NCBI GenBank assembly: GCA_019321725.1
Contig: CM033107.1
Coordinates: forward strand, 26,341,445 to 26,405,444
DNA from: Paulownia fortunei
Taxonomy: Eukaryota; Streptophyta; Magnoliopsida; Lamiales; Paulowniaceae
Length of the DNA: 64,000 nt
Direction: 5' to 3'
A program made the position numbers and the translations under genes. Numbering within the stretch: position 1 is the first letter of the stretch; each line of letters begins with the position of its first letter. The notes under the pieces were generated by a model that ran no database searches, was not told the DNA's origin, and saw nothing but the letters and a program-made list of their open reading frames with translations. Of this stretch, positions 1 through 11,736 are shown one piece after another.

Positions 1-1943
1 AATCATCAGTTCTGATTTAGGACACTGCCTGCAAGTCTATGGCGGTCATATTCCATGATAGAAGACATACATGTAGTTTATTTAGTGATATGGTTTATCA
101 TTGTCAAAGTAGAATCTGGTCTATTCAGTTGTATAGATCATAATTTCTTTCACCTTTGTTAACATTTTTATCATTATATTACTTTTTCGGTAGTTTGCTT
201 GGCTGAAAGTGGATAATGTGTCTTAGTCAACTATTTCTTCGCAGGAATATATATATATATATATATATAGGGCAGCAGCAGTTTTTCCTACTCCTTATGG
301 TGGGGAAAGTATTTGCATAGTAGCAGTTATAGCTGAAGACGGCGTCTTGTCACCTTTGTCACTGCAGCTGTTATATGTAAATATAGCTAGTGATTTTGTG
401 CTTTTCACTTTCTTCGCCTTTCACTTTCTCTGTAATATTAAGGATAATGAACTTGGTGCCTTTTGGCCTTTTGACTGTTGAATGCATATGATGTTTGGTC
501 TATGTTAGACAATCTTTGCTTCATGTGGGGTATGTTTTCTTCAAGCATCTTTCTATGTGATCCATACATGGTTTCAGAGTTGTTTATATTTTTCAACCTA
601 TTGAAGTCTGACTCGCTCAAAAACAGAAAAGAAAAAAAGTCGAAAAAACAAAGAACAAAGAAAGCAACGGCTGTTCTGGTTTTTTTATGTATGAAGACAC
701 TTGTTTGTTAATCTGCAAGAAAACTATGACACTAAGTTGATCCATGCTCGTTCAAATACTAACTGTTAATATCACATCCATTATTTGTACCTATTGGAAT
801 ATTACCTGTTATTCACCAGGCAAGTTGTTTCAGAATTGTCCCATGTCTTACACCACTAAGAAATTCAAGATATCTAGAATAAGCCAAATGTTCCTTGTAA
901 ATCTAACTGATAGAACAATTCAAGATATCTAGAATAAGCCAAATGTTCCTTGTAAATCTAACTGATAGAACAATCTTTGACTAGAATAAGGACCACTGTT
1001 GCTCTTTCAGTGTTTTTGTTTGATATGAATTGCAGATAATGATAAGGGTGTTTATCAGAATGGATTTGGTTAGATTCTTGTTGTCAATCAGCAGTTTCTG
1101 GGACTATTAACTCTTTTTTTTTTTTGCTTTAGTTTCTTGTTGTAATCATTGTTGTCTGGGCTTAAGATAATATGGACAAGGCTAAAAGAATATCTGGTTC
1201 TCCAAAGAAGTTGTCTACTAGGTCTGTGAAACAACAGGAGATGCCCACATAGCTGATGTTAGTAATAAACCGCGCTAAAGGACAATAACACAATGACAAT
1301 ATCACTAGATTCTGTAGTAATTCATTTTAGGTATGAGACTCTTGTTTCATGTTTGGTTGAAAGATCTTTAACACCTTTGGCCTATGTCTTCAGCAGAAAA
1401 GAGAAATCAAAAAACAGCTTATCCCTGTATTTTAAAGGTCTATTTTTATTATTTTTTTTAATTTTCAGCACTTGAATTATCCAGTTAAGAGTTCAGTGGA
1501 TTAGCAAACAGTAAAAAAAACTTAGAACTCAAAATATTTGTTGCTCGTTAGTATGTGTTCCCTGAACATTGTAGTAAACTTTAACATGTAGCTGATCAGT
1601 TTCCGGCAATTATCTTATCTTAATCTTATGAGGAGGAGCTTGGTTCAGGCACTTGTTTAAGATTATAATTCAAAGATTACAATTATCTTATCTTAATCCT
1701 ATGGCAGACCATAATTCATATTGAACATTATTTAAGAGCAAAGTTAGTGATCAAAAACGAGATGCATTCTATATATCAGTAAATAATTGGGAAGTTTCTG
1801 GTGATAATTTCATGTTATGTCAACCAAAATATTTTCTGTTTTTGATACAAAAAGCATATGGAGAAATCAACAAACGAACAGTAATAACCTAACCGTCCAG
1901 TGCCCATGGAGAAAAACTAAAAGCGAAAAAGAACATACAGAGA
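1..1943. other. Left-edge non-coding sequence, possibly the tail of a gene outside the window
   Basis: I see no supportable coding region here. The stretch holds an (AT)n run near 246-268, a 55-bp tandem duplication (862-971) and several T-rich tracts. At 1172-1250 there is a short lysine-rich open frame starting MDKAKRISGSPKK and ending in TAG, preceded by an AG dinucleotide. It could be a last exon or an untranslated region of a gene whose body lies to the left, but nothing else supports this. Confidence 0.4.
862..971. repeat. 55-bp tandem duplication
   Basis: Two adjacent copies with a period of 55 bases (862-916 and 917-971), apparently identical. Each contains the string TTCAAGATATCTAGAATAAG. 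The lack of divergence suggests a recent slippage or unequal-exchange event. Confidence 0.9.
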
Positions 1944-2015
1944 CGCCGTTGCCGGGGATCGAACCCGGGTCACCCGCGTGACAGGCGGGAATACTCACCA
2001 CTATACTACAACGAC
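1944..2015 (-). tRNA. tRNA-Asp (anticodon GTC)
   Basis: Read on the minus strand this is a complete 72-nt cytosolic-type plant tRNA-Asp. The acceptor stem GTCGTTG pairs with CAACGGC, followed by discriminator base G. The anticodon arm reads CCGCCTGTCACGCGG with anticodon GTC. The T arm contains GGTTCGATCCC, which is also the internal B box; the A box lies around TAGTATAGTGGTGAG. No CCA is encoded and there is no intron. Runs of four and five T lie within about 20-30 bases downstream on the minus strand, fitting RNA polymerase III termination. It is an isolated gene, not part of a tRNA cluster. Confidence 0.97.
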
Positions 2016-2465
2016 TTTGTTTGGCTTATCTTGACAACTAAAATATCAAAATTGGTACGAATCTATAAATGAAATGCTGCAGCTACGGTTAGCATGTAAT
2101 TTAATATGATTATGTAGATTAATTTACAGGTAATTCATCGTTCCATTCTTCATTCATCTCTTTATAACTGGAAACCTAGAAGAAGAAATGATCATAAATG
2201 TTAGAGGTCCCCTTCTTTAGATTACTTATGTAAGGCTAGTAAGTAACCTATATATACTTTTATTAGTTGATGTTTTCCTACATACTTCAATAATTCATTC
2301 ATCAAAATTTCTTCATAATCTGGTGGTCTCATCATAAAATTGAATCTACATACACATGATAGCCCTTAGCACCTTCAAATACTCTTTCTGCATATACATG
2401 AAAAAGAAAATACACAAGGGGCCTCTGTCAAGGATCAAACAAATAAAGAAACTGATCCATTTTGT
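2016..2465. other. 3' flank of the RopGEF gene; no gene seen
   Basis: AT-rich sequence between the tRNA and the RopGEF stop codon. The part next to 2465 should include the 3' untranslated region of the minus-strand RopGEF transcript. Nothing else is visible. Confidence 0.5.
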
Positions 2466-5400
2466 TCATTCATCCTCAACTGACTCGTGTGTTCGTGGGC
2501 TGATGGCCTCTTTTGAACCGCTGGAAGATTCAAGTGATGAAGATGCTGATATCTCTCGAGTGGTACTTGAAAATGAATCTGAAATCCTCATATTCCTGCT
2601 CAGCTCCTTCCCTTTTCCATCAACACTCAGATAATCTGTCAAAATCCTTTTCAAACCAAACCCATGAAGGGAATGCTTGCTGCTATCAATATATGGTGAT
2701 CTATCTCCCTTTGCAGGGTTAATCAGCCGCAAAGGTGAGTAGCTAGGAGTCGTAAAAGCTGTCTTGTATGGAGTACTGGAGACTGGGAGTGCAATTCCAA
2801 TGCTTCCTTGAGTAATCATACCAACCTTGGAGATTGACATGAGTTGATCTGAATGCTTAGACAAGTCATCCACATAAAGTAGGTCATCAATACGTGCCAC
2901 AATATTGAATGCCAGGCTCTCGAGAACTCTTGAGTAACTCTCCAATAATGATTTGCCAACATCCTAAGAACAGCATATATGTTAAACAAAACAACTCAAT
3001 TAGTTTGGTTCTGTTCATTAGGAGGTTGGAGAACAGGAAATGGAAGGATTTAAATAGTCATCCACTTATATGCAGTTGTTGGTTATTTGAGAGGAGGGGA
3101 AGGGAAAGCTTATTATATGTTCTACAATAAGTTTTTAGTTGATTCCTTCCATTTACTTCAGCTGATTGGTCCCTTGCCCTAAAAAATGAACAGAAAACTC
3201 GAAAAGAAAAAACAGCCACAAATAATTGAAAGTAGACAAGTGATATGTCTAGTAAAAACCTTGTTATATTGAATTTTGCTCATGTCTAAGGCGGTCTGAG
3301 GTAGACCAGGAAATCGTTGCTTCAAGCAAAGCAGAAGGCTCTCAGCTCTGTCTGCCAGCAGTTCCCTTTTATCTGCATCACCAACAAAATCCTTAACCAT
3401 TTCCCATGATGACTTTGAATTGGACCTGTGTGTGCTATGTAAAGGCTTTGAGCTCATTTTTCGGCGCCACACATAAATGGTGGCCTCCACTCTGTTGGCA
3501 ATCTCTAAAGCATGATGATCAGAAGACAAATCAAGGCAGTCAAGCAAACATTCAGGGGAAAATTGGTCCGAGTTAATATAACGATGGATAAGATCTCCCA
3601 AACTCGTTTTTCCATTCTGCAACAGATCACATCCACATCGATGGAAAGTGAGTCAAAAACTAGCATTGTTTATCACATTAAATTGGACGCTGATGTTTCT
3701 TAGTACTTCAATACCTTTGGAAGAGTTTCTAAATATGAATCAGGGATATCCATTTCAGCTAAAGCGTCACTATTAATGGCCATTGCAGCTTTAAGAATTT
3801 GGTTTGTGCAATCACGCCTGTGTTGCAACATCTTTCTTGCATCTTCACTCAGGCCACCAGGTGGGACTCGAGGAACCGGAAGCCACCATTTGTCTTCTTG
3901 ACGAGGAAGGGGCTTCCGGAAGGAGGATGATCCATCAACTTCTGGGGCTACTATCCCTTGGTCAACATACCAGAACTCAGAACTCTCAAAGCTTTCCAGT
4001 ATATCCTACAAGAAGAGGCAGAAATTTAGAATCACTACAGGAATGTAAGTCAATGAAGAAGAAATCAGTATCTCACAAGTAGCATGTTGTCTAATTTGCG
4101 TAGTGCAGGGAGGTTAATGTACAGATCTGACCGGGGCCTGGAAGTCATAACCTGAATCAAGACATAGAGGATAAGTTGTGAGAAGTTCAACGAAAGCCTA
4201 CACTGGCACTATTTTTGGGAGCTCAAAATTGGATCCACTGGACTTGGAATGCCACAATAATCAATTCAAAAAATTTCACTAGAATGATTTTGAGTTCTGA
4301 TTCTGATACTCAAATTTCCTGCCACCAAAGACAATCTGAAGACTTAGTTTAGTCAGTATTGCTATACATTGTTCAAATAGATTGTACTGATACATCTGAA
4401 CTAAGTCATGCTTGCAAACTCAAGGTTTATACCTCTATGGTGAAATCATACTCACCTCAAGTTTGCTTCCATCTGGGAATGTCTGCCAAGAGGGTATCAA
4501 TTCCACAATGTGATCGCTAACACAGAGAAGCCATTCCATTTCTCTTCGCCACATTAATTTCTTCTGGGGTTGTAGAGGCTCTAATCTCCAAACTTGTCCA
4601 AAAAGTGTAGCTAAGCAATAAAAGGCAAGTAGAAGAACGAACCATCATCACATTCATCCATCTACCAAGTTAAGCAAGCTAAAAATCATTTTTTAAGTAA
4701 ATCGAATTAACTTACCACAAAGATTAGTAATAGCATTTGAAATAGCCAGAGCAGGGCAAACCCCATTGCCACAACCAGACATGTCTTCACCAAGCAGCAA
4801 TTTGGAAAATCTTTCTTTCATCATATCAGATTCTGTATTCACCAAAATGCAGACAAAGTTATTTAGTGGCAGAAAGATGGAATCATAGAAAGAAAAAGAC
4901 ACACACACATACGCCCTCAAGCACTATCAAAATGTCAATATAGTAGTGAACAAAGAGAAAACATATCAATAACTAGCACCTGAAAGAGATGGTCCTAGTT
5001 TCTCTAATTTTCTCTTGTCCAAATGGGGTTTGTCAACTTCTTCAGATACCTCAGAACTGACACAATGTGGCACTTTATCCTTCTGCATTGGCCAACCCGT
5101 TGAAGGGGGTGAAGATGAGTCCTCATAACTACTATTTTCATCATTCAAAGTAATCTCAGAAGCCAAAAAATCAGAACTTGAACTACTTTCTCCACTTCCT
5201 CCTCCATTCAAATCCTTTAAGTTTCCAACTTTACACTCATTCTCAAAAGACCCTTCTTTCTCCTCTTCCAGTACTTCATTGTTATTTACCAAAGCCTCCA
5301 TTTTAGCCTCAAGATAACTGGGTGAAGCACAATACACAAAGTTGTTCACTACCATTCCATCAAAATGAAACCTTTTACTGGAAATCCTGCTCGGCACATT

Positions 5401-5571
5401 AGCTCTATTTTTCAAGAATTTAACTGATTTTGAGACCCACAATGAGAATGCAGAATAGGGATTTGAGTTTCTGGGAGTTATGAGCTGCTTCAAGGGAAAG
5501 AAAGGCTCGAGTTTTGGTTGGTTCTGCACAATGACCTCACTTTGCTCTTGGTGCGAGAGAGCTCTATCCAT
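2466..5571 (-). CDS. ROPGEF: Rop guanine nucleotide exchange factor (PRONE domain RopGEF)
   Basis: Activates plant Rho GTPases (ROPs) by driving GDP/GTP exchange at the plasma membrane, usually downstream of receptor kinases, in polar growth, auxin and stress signalling (family knowledge). Seven exons on the minus strand: 4980-5571, 4832-4716, 4610-4456, 4151-4077, 4005-3715, 3616-3260 and 2963-2466. The frame holds through all junctions and gives 694 residues. The PRONE domain starts near residue 198 ([20 protein letters not shown]) and runs to about 565, with the hallmark [13 protein letters not shown] in exon 5 and [12 protein letters not shown] in exon 6. The N-terminal 197 residues and the C-terminal tail ([12 protein letters not shown]) are serine-rich and variable, as expected for autoinhibitory regions. 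The long N terminus with FDGMVVNN resembles the Arabidopsis GEF5/6/7 type, though the subgroup is inferred. The start at 5571 has an in-frame TAA 6-8 bases upstream. An overlapping upstream ORF begins at 5597. Confidence 0.95.
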
Positions 5572-5597
5572 AATGTTTTAACTTCACCTTCTGCCAT
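5490..5597 (-). promoter_or_regulatory. Upstream ORF overlapping the RopGEF start codon
   Basis: An ATG at 5597-5595 opens a 35-codon frame ending in TGA at 5490. It is out of frame with the RopGEF start at 5571 and overlaps it. If it lies in the mRNA leader, ribosomes translating it would miss the main start, so it could lower RopGEF output. The transcription start is not known. Confidence 0.5.
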
Positions 5598-5730
5598 GTT
5601 TGGTTCTGATGGGTAAAAGTTAAAAAAAACAAGAGGCAAAGAAAATGGGCTGTTCAATTTTTTGAAAATGGCAATAATTATTCAAAGCTAATTGCTCAAG
5701 CACTGGAGTGCATAAATGATGCGTCAATGC

Positions 5731-5734
<4 letters not shown>

Positions 5735-5781
<47 letters not shown>
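5735..5781. repeat. Compound microsatellite (GT)n(GA)n
   Basis: About 14 GT units run directly into about 9 GA units, roughly 165 bases upstream of the RopGEF start. On the transcribed (minus) strand it reads as TC then AC repeats, a common composition for plant 5' leaders. Confidence 0.95.
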
Positions 5782-8522
5782 GTTTTTATGCACAATGATA
5801 TGCAGAGATTTACAGAGGAAACCAAGAATAGGCAGTGAGGCTCCTCAATGCTGGTCTTTCGCTTAAATTAGGCGTTTTCACTACGTTGCTTTGCTAAGCT
5901 TCGCTTAAACAAGTGTCTCACACAATTATTACATTGCAATTGCGATAGCGTATAAATGTGAAAAATTCCTTCCTTTTCCTTTTCTGCTGATTTATTTGAT
6001 CAATTTATGTATTGTATTTTCACAACGTAAGGTTCACTCATACAAAACAGTAGATTCTTGCAGGGCAAAGATTTTAAGGGGGTATTATGTTTTAACAGAA
6101 CAGAAAGTTTGGATCTCACTTCAGAAACAAGAAATTGCAGAATGAAGTCAAAACATTTCTATCAATACTAAGTGACAAAAATCATGTTCACTGGCTCTTC
6201 AGTGCCCATTTTTAAGACCCTGATCAGGACAGGTGAAGAGGACGTTTTGTCCATAGAATTTCCCTCAATTAATGGGCATGAAAATCTACACTCTTAAACC
6301 TCAACAGTAAAATGTTAGGAATCATCTCTTGCACAACTTTTACATCTGATCAGAATGCTTATGTTCATACCATATGATGAATACGAAAACTTAGGTAGCA
6401 TAAAATTTAGGCAATTTAGGCTCCTGAAAGGCCTACAATTGTAGTCCAAGATTCATATAACTGTGAAGCAGTTTCCCAGGTCATTAATAGGACCTCAGAA
6501 GATAAAAACTACTGTCTTCATTCAAGATTTTGATAGTAATCGAAGACGACCATCGCCCTAGGATAATGATGTAAATGATGACGACATGCTTAAAAGTGAA
6601 TTTTGCAAGTAATGCTAACTTGGGCCACAGCGTATTAGTGTTGCTGCAGTTGAGATTTCATGATAATCGTACAAGTATTTTTCCAACCCCCCAATTGTAT
6701 TTTGAAACTTTCCTTGTAAGGCTTTATGTTCTTTTTACCAATTAGTGCCATCTTAGTCATAGTGCCGGTTGTTCTAACAGAAAAATACCAAGACAACAGC
6801 CTCCCAACAACTTGTGCATTGTTGGGTCACTCACTTTATGTTTATTTATGAATTTCTGCTACTTATTAAGGATCAATGTGTGTGTGAATTTGTTATTGAT
6901 ACTTTGATAGTTAATTTGAACGATTCCTGAGGGAAGTAAACTTTGTTTTCATAACCTTTAAGGTTTCTAAAGTAGGCAGCTTCTTTGAATTTGAATAGGG
7001 TTGGGGGACACCTTCCCAAAAAAGAGCCATTGAGAAGAGGGCTTTATTAGGGCATCTTGTGCTGGGATTTCCAATGCAGAGTTCAAACTAAATGAAAACA
7101 AAGGCAAAAGTCCATTCATGGCTTTCAAAGGAATCCATAAATAGAAGCATAATGCGATATTGGTAGCGTAATTGACTCAATTAAAAGTTATTGAATAATA
7201 TGACTTGTTTATAAGTAGGACTTCATATTTTTTAAGCACAATCTCTTGAATTCACTCTTAAGTTACTAATTTCTAGCTTAATTAAAATCGACTTGAATCT
7301 TTTATTACAAATTTAAATGTTTATTTGACATTTATCTTTTAAATTTAATTGCTTTGACTTTAATACTAAAAGCATGCAAAAAAATATGATATAAATTGAC
7401 AAATATCAAGCAGAAATTAACATGACATTAATTATGATAAAAGATCATGAAGCGCTCGTGTCTTTTTGGAGATTACAATTGAATAGCAAGCTTGTAGGAC
7501 TGAGCTTGACAAGTGATTTTAAATTGGATCTCATTAAATGGAAGTGTTATACCCTTACACAATAGTAATGATGGAATTGTTGTACCCTTACACGATAGTA
7601 ACGGGCAAATTTAATCAAATTTGAAATTTATCCTAATAAAAAATTATAAAATTTGAATTTAATGGATTATAACAGTTAGATTTGTTAAATTCATTTTATC
7701 ATTTTAATATACTAAAAAATATTGTAAAAATATATATAATTTTTATAAATATATATATATATATTTTTAAGAAATCACATAAATATATAATATATTTAAA
7801 AAATAACAAAAAAGGGAGTAGGTTTGAAGTGGATGGATTTGAAAATAAAAATTATAAACTTAGTTTTAATTTATTTTATAATAATGAAAAATCATCCCAA
7901 ACAAGATGAATTTGGGATGAGTTGCCTCACTCCATCCTTATGTCTGCATAACTTAGGTTTTGAGAGGGAAAAAAATTGTTGCACAAGGTTTGACAAGGCA
8001 ATATTTCATCTTCATTTTTTTGTTTTGTTTTTATGAAGTAAGGCATTTATAGCTGTTATTAATATATAGTATTAATAATATAAAAACATCCTTTAACTTA
8101 AAATTTTACAATTTCGTTATTATGATTCTTAAATCAGCAGCGTCTCAAGTACTTTTTTGAATACCCAAACATGTAATACACTCAGTTGTCACATTTTAAA
8201 GTCAATTAAATAGCTAGCCCAGTTGAACATGTGTAATTAGGTTAGATTAAATCAATTAGTAAACAAGTATCCGCATGAGATATGGGCCGCATGTCATGAA
8301 TCTTCGTGTCGAAACTTGTTTTATTTATGATGGGCCATAGGGCAAAGGGCAACATGGGCTAGCTGTCGTGAAGGACTGGGTCATGGCTTTACATATTTAG
8401 ATGGGCCACAATGATTGGTAATATGCATACCCCGTTTTTACATTTTTTTATATTTAAGTTTACTGTAGAGGATATTAAAGTAAAATAACCTGGTCGGATA
8501 TGTGAATAGTTAATTTTGTGTA

Positions 8523-8850
8523 GGGGTATAAACGAATTGAGTCGAGTCAAAAATATTATTATTTAAATTATTTTGAATTATTATTGAATTTCAAAAAAGT
8601 TCATTCAAACTCGTTTCAATTAATAATTAAATCTAATTCAAATACAATTTTTGAATTGAATACAAATTAAGTTTAATTAACTTGATCTTTTTGCATATAT
8701 TTTATCATTTTTACTAATCGAGTCGGGTCAAATTTTAAATTTTATCGAATAAAAAAATATTTTCAAATTTAATTTATTATGTTTAAATAATCTAGTTCAA
8801 ACAAATTTTTAACTATGATACAAATGTTGAATAATTTAATTTATTTGTTA
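8523..8850. repeat. Fragment of a dispersed AT-rich repeat
   Basis: Begins GGGGTATAAACGAATTGAG and continues with AT-rich sequence rich in TCGAGT/AATTCG words. A second element at 52522 starts with the same 18 bases except one (GGGTGTAAACGAATTGAG) and has similar internal words. This is the pattern of an old, non-coding dispersed element. I cannot assign it to a superfamily. Confidence 0.5.
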
Positions 8851-8920
8851 ACCTAACTTTATGGCCTTTGCATGTGGGCTTATCTAACCTAACTTCATGG
8901 CCTTTGCATGTGGGCTTATC
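8849..8920. repeat. 36-bp tandem duplication
   Basis: Two copies of a 36-base unit (8849-8884 and 8885-8920) containing ATGGCCTTTGCATGTGGGCT. They differ at one visible position (CTTTATGG versus CTTCATGG). Confidence 0.9.
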
Positions 8921-10084
8921 TATTAGATTCTTCACCAATCTTTTTTAACCCCAACATAGTTTAGATTAGAGTTTCTTGTTTTGGAATATATGGCTATAGC
9001 GGACTTCATCACCACATGAATGCTATATATACTAGGACCATTTATATTGAAATTTTTTTTTTGTGTATATATATAATGTATGATGAAAGATACATGTATC
9101 ATTATTAAAATCATATATCAATTAAAGTTAAATGTATGTATTATGACCATAGTCAATGCACTTATCTTATTATTTATACATGTATTTGGATTATGGAAAA
9201 GCCAATTTAAGTTCGTGGATTCATTTAATTTAAGAGGAAATAATTAATTTTGGCTCGTGATATTTGAGTTGGGAAATTCAAAAACTCAAGTCCCTAATAT
9301 TTAACTTGAATCATATTTAAGTTGGCAAGGACTATTAACTTAAGGGGATTCACTTCAATGGGTGGATATATGTTAGTTTATGTTGTAATATTGTTTATAA
9401 AATAAGCTCAAATTCTATGATTTTTCTAACACAACATTGAAAATAAACTTTTTTAACAACAAAAAGGTTAATGTAAATCAATTCAAATTTCTTGTTTGTT
9501 AAGGAACAATAGCTTGAACTGCACGTTTAATTTGGATGTTAACCTTTTTTTTTACTTTTCTTTTTTTTTCTTTTCTTTCATTTTTTTTTTTAAAAAAGAT
9601 TATGAATGTTGATGATTGATGAGTCTTGCAGATTCTAGATCGTTGAAGTCAACACTCAATAAGGAGGCTGAGCTCACTCCCCATGTCAGCTTCCCGTGGA
9701 AATTTCGTCCTAAGCTATTGGTCTGCTCATTTCAACATTAGTAAACAGTTGGCGAAATTGCAGTTGTCGACCTACTTTTTTTCGCTATTTTCTTTTAGTT
9801 TCGTCTCGAGTTCAAATATGATTAAACTATTTAATCAATCAATCAATTAATTTAATTTTTTATTTCTTCTTAATCCCGACATAAATGAGATATTTTAGTT
9901 GAGATTAATCCGAAAAAATACATAATTTATTTTACTAACCTGATTTCTCAATAGTTTTGCGCTTAGAAATTTTCAATTATTCAAAGAAATCAAATTCAAA
10001 AAATAGATGAGTTGGTCAAACAAACAACATTTTTTTACTCAATTTTTTACCCACTCTGTCTTAGTGAACAAGTTAGCTTCACTC

Positions 10085-10092
10085 TATAAGAA
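10085..10092 (+). promoter_or_regulatory. Probable TATA box of the GST gene
   Basis: CTATAAGA sits about 90 bases before the GST start codon, leaving room for a leader of roughly 55-60 bases. Position and sequence fit a plant core promoter. No transcript evidence is available. Confidence 0.5.
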
Positions 10093-10173
10093 GAGCCCCT
10101 CAACCAAAACCAAAGCACACAAAAACTGCAGTCCTCCAACGTTATTTAGGATCAAACAGTCCAAGAGTTAATA

Positions 10174-11113
10174 ATGGCGGAAGTGAAGTTGTTTGGAGCC
10201 TGGGCCAGCCCATTCAGCAAGAGAGTGGAAATGGGCCTGAAACTGAAAGGGGTGGAATATGAATACATAGAAGAAGATCTGAGAAACAAGTCCCCTTTGC
10301 TTCTCAAATACAACCCAGTTCACAAGCTGGTGCCTGTGCTGTTACACAATGGCAAGCCCATTGCCGAGTCTTTGGTCATTCTCGAATACATCGACGAGGC
10401 CTGGGAAGGACCAGCCATTCTGCCCAAAGATCCTTATGAAAGAGCCAAGGCTCGGTTCTGGGCCAAGTTCTTGGACGAAAAGGTCCAACCCGATTTTCTA
10501 ATTATGTCTTGTTTTTATCCTATATATATGCATTTTGAGATCTTAAATTGTTAATGATTGGCTTACGGTGCAAATGAATCGACTCCATTGATACTTTTCT
10601 TTCTACCAATTTAAACTATAGTATATAGAATCGAAGTCCCACTTATATACCTCTCCTGTCCCAAAATGAGGGTTCCGTTTGCTAGTGTACGAAGTCAAAC
10701 TATTTATACCATGTGATGATAAAATAAAATAAAAAAAAAAGAATTTTTGTTTGCAGTGCTTGCCTCCAATGTGGAAAGCTTGTTGGAGCAGAGGAGAGGA
10801 GCGAGAGAAGGGCAAGGAAGAAGCAGCAGAACTGCTGGAATTTCTGGAAATTGAAATCAAGGGCAAGAAATTCTTTGGGGGCGACACCATTGGACTAGTA
10901 GATATTGCTGGTAATTTCATCGGCTATTGGTTTGGAATTCTGGCAGAATTAGTGGAATTTGAACTCTTGACCAAAGACAAGTACCCTAATTTGTGTAAGT
11001 GGGCTGATGATTACTGTAATTGCAGCTTTGTGAAGGAAAATCTACCCCCTAAGCATAAATTGGTTGAGAATTTCAAGGCTGTCATCCAAGCTGCCAATGC
11101 ATCCACAAAATAA
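10174..11113 (+). CDS. GSTU: Tau-class glutathione S-transferase (GSTU)
   Basis: Conjugates glutathione to electrophiles in the cytosol; the plant-specific tau class handles xenobiotics and stress metabolites. Two exons, 10174-10482 and 10757-11113, joined between AAG and TGC (DEK|CLPPMW), give 221 residues, typical for the class. The N-terminal thioredoxin-like domain has the tau signature WASPFSKR, with probable catalytic Ser12, then [12 protein letters not shown] and the glutathione-binding E65-S66 pair ([18 protein letters not shown]). The helical domain is exon 2. The single intron at this place is the usual tau-class structure. Odd point: the common NPVHKKVPVL reads [10 protein letters not shown], so a lysine often reported at the glutathione site is Leu52. 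Tandem AATAAATAAA near 11236 may be the polyadenylation signal. The next gene converges on it. Confidence 0.95.
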
Positions 11114-11736
11114 GCCCCAAGTAGTGCCTGATTTGGTGTGCTTTCTTATTGAATAAGAAGTTTTCTGGAGTAATAGATTGGGATGTTGGCTTCCTTTTCT
11201 TTATGAAAACTTAATGTACTTGAAAGAATTATACTAATAAATAAAAGTATGAGCTTTTCAAAAATGGTTCTTCTTTTTCGATGAAGTAAAAATTTTATGC
11301 CCTCCAACACACGGCAACTAGAATCGCAGCTAGCAACTCTTTGTAAACATTCAATATTTCATTATTAATAAAATAATTTTTTTTTATTTCACTGATACGT
11401 GTTATATTATATTATTTACGGAAATAGTCGTGAATGGCCGACTACCGACTACTAATCTCACATTACCCTTTTTTCAATACAAACTAAAAGGACATGTGTA
11501 AAAGGACATGTGACCGGTAATATATAATATTAATAATAATATATGTAAATTGTATTCTTTGACAATCATCAGATATTCACAGCAACACCATATAACCATA
11601 TAAATTGGTGTTTAAACAAAAAAGTTTTAACACTCAGTCGAACATTTATTATCACAAAACAAATTCGAAGTACGAGTTTGCAACTTATTAGGAGGTAATA
11701 TCATGAGTTGTCGGAACATAATTATCCAGATGGAGA
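11114..11736. other. Convergent 3' regions of GST and the universal stress gene
   Basis: Tail-to-tail space of about 620 bases. It has GST polyadenylation-like AATAAA motifs near 11236, AT-rich filler and a short repeated AAAGGACATGTG motif near 11490-11512. No gene seen. Confidence 0.6.

Larger units (their letters stand above)
5598..10080. other. Intergenic region between RopGEF and GST
   Basis: About 4.5 kb of AT-rich sequence. The first few hundred bases are the promoter and leader side of RopGEF and hold a compound microsatellite. Further on there are A/T tracts, (AT)n near 7747-7766, a relic-like patch with ATGGGCC motifs (8280-8410), a fragment of a dispersed repeat from 8523 and a 36-bp tandem duplication (8849-8920). 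The open frames here are short and AT-driven. I find no gene. Confidence 0.6.
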
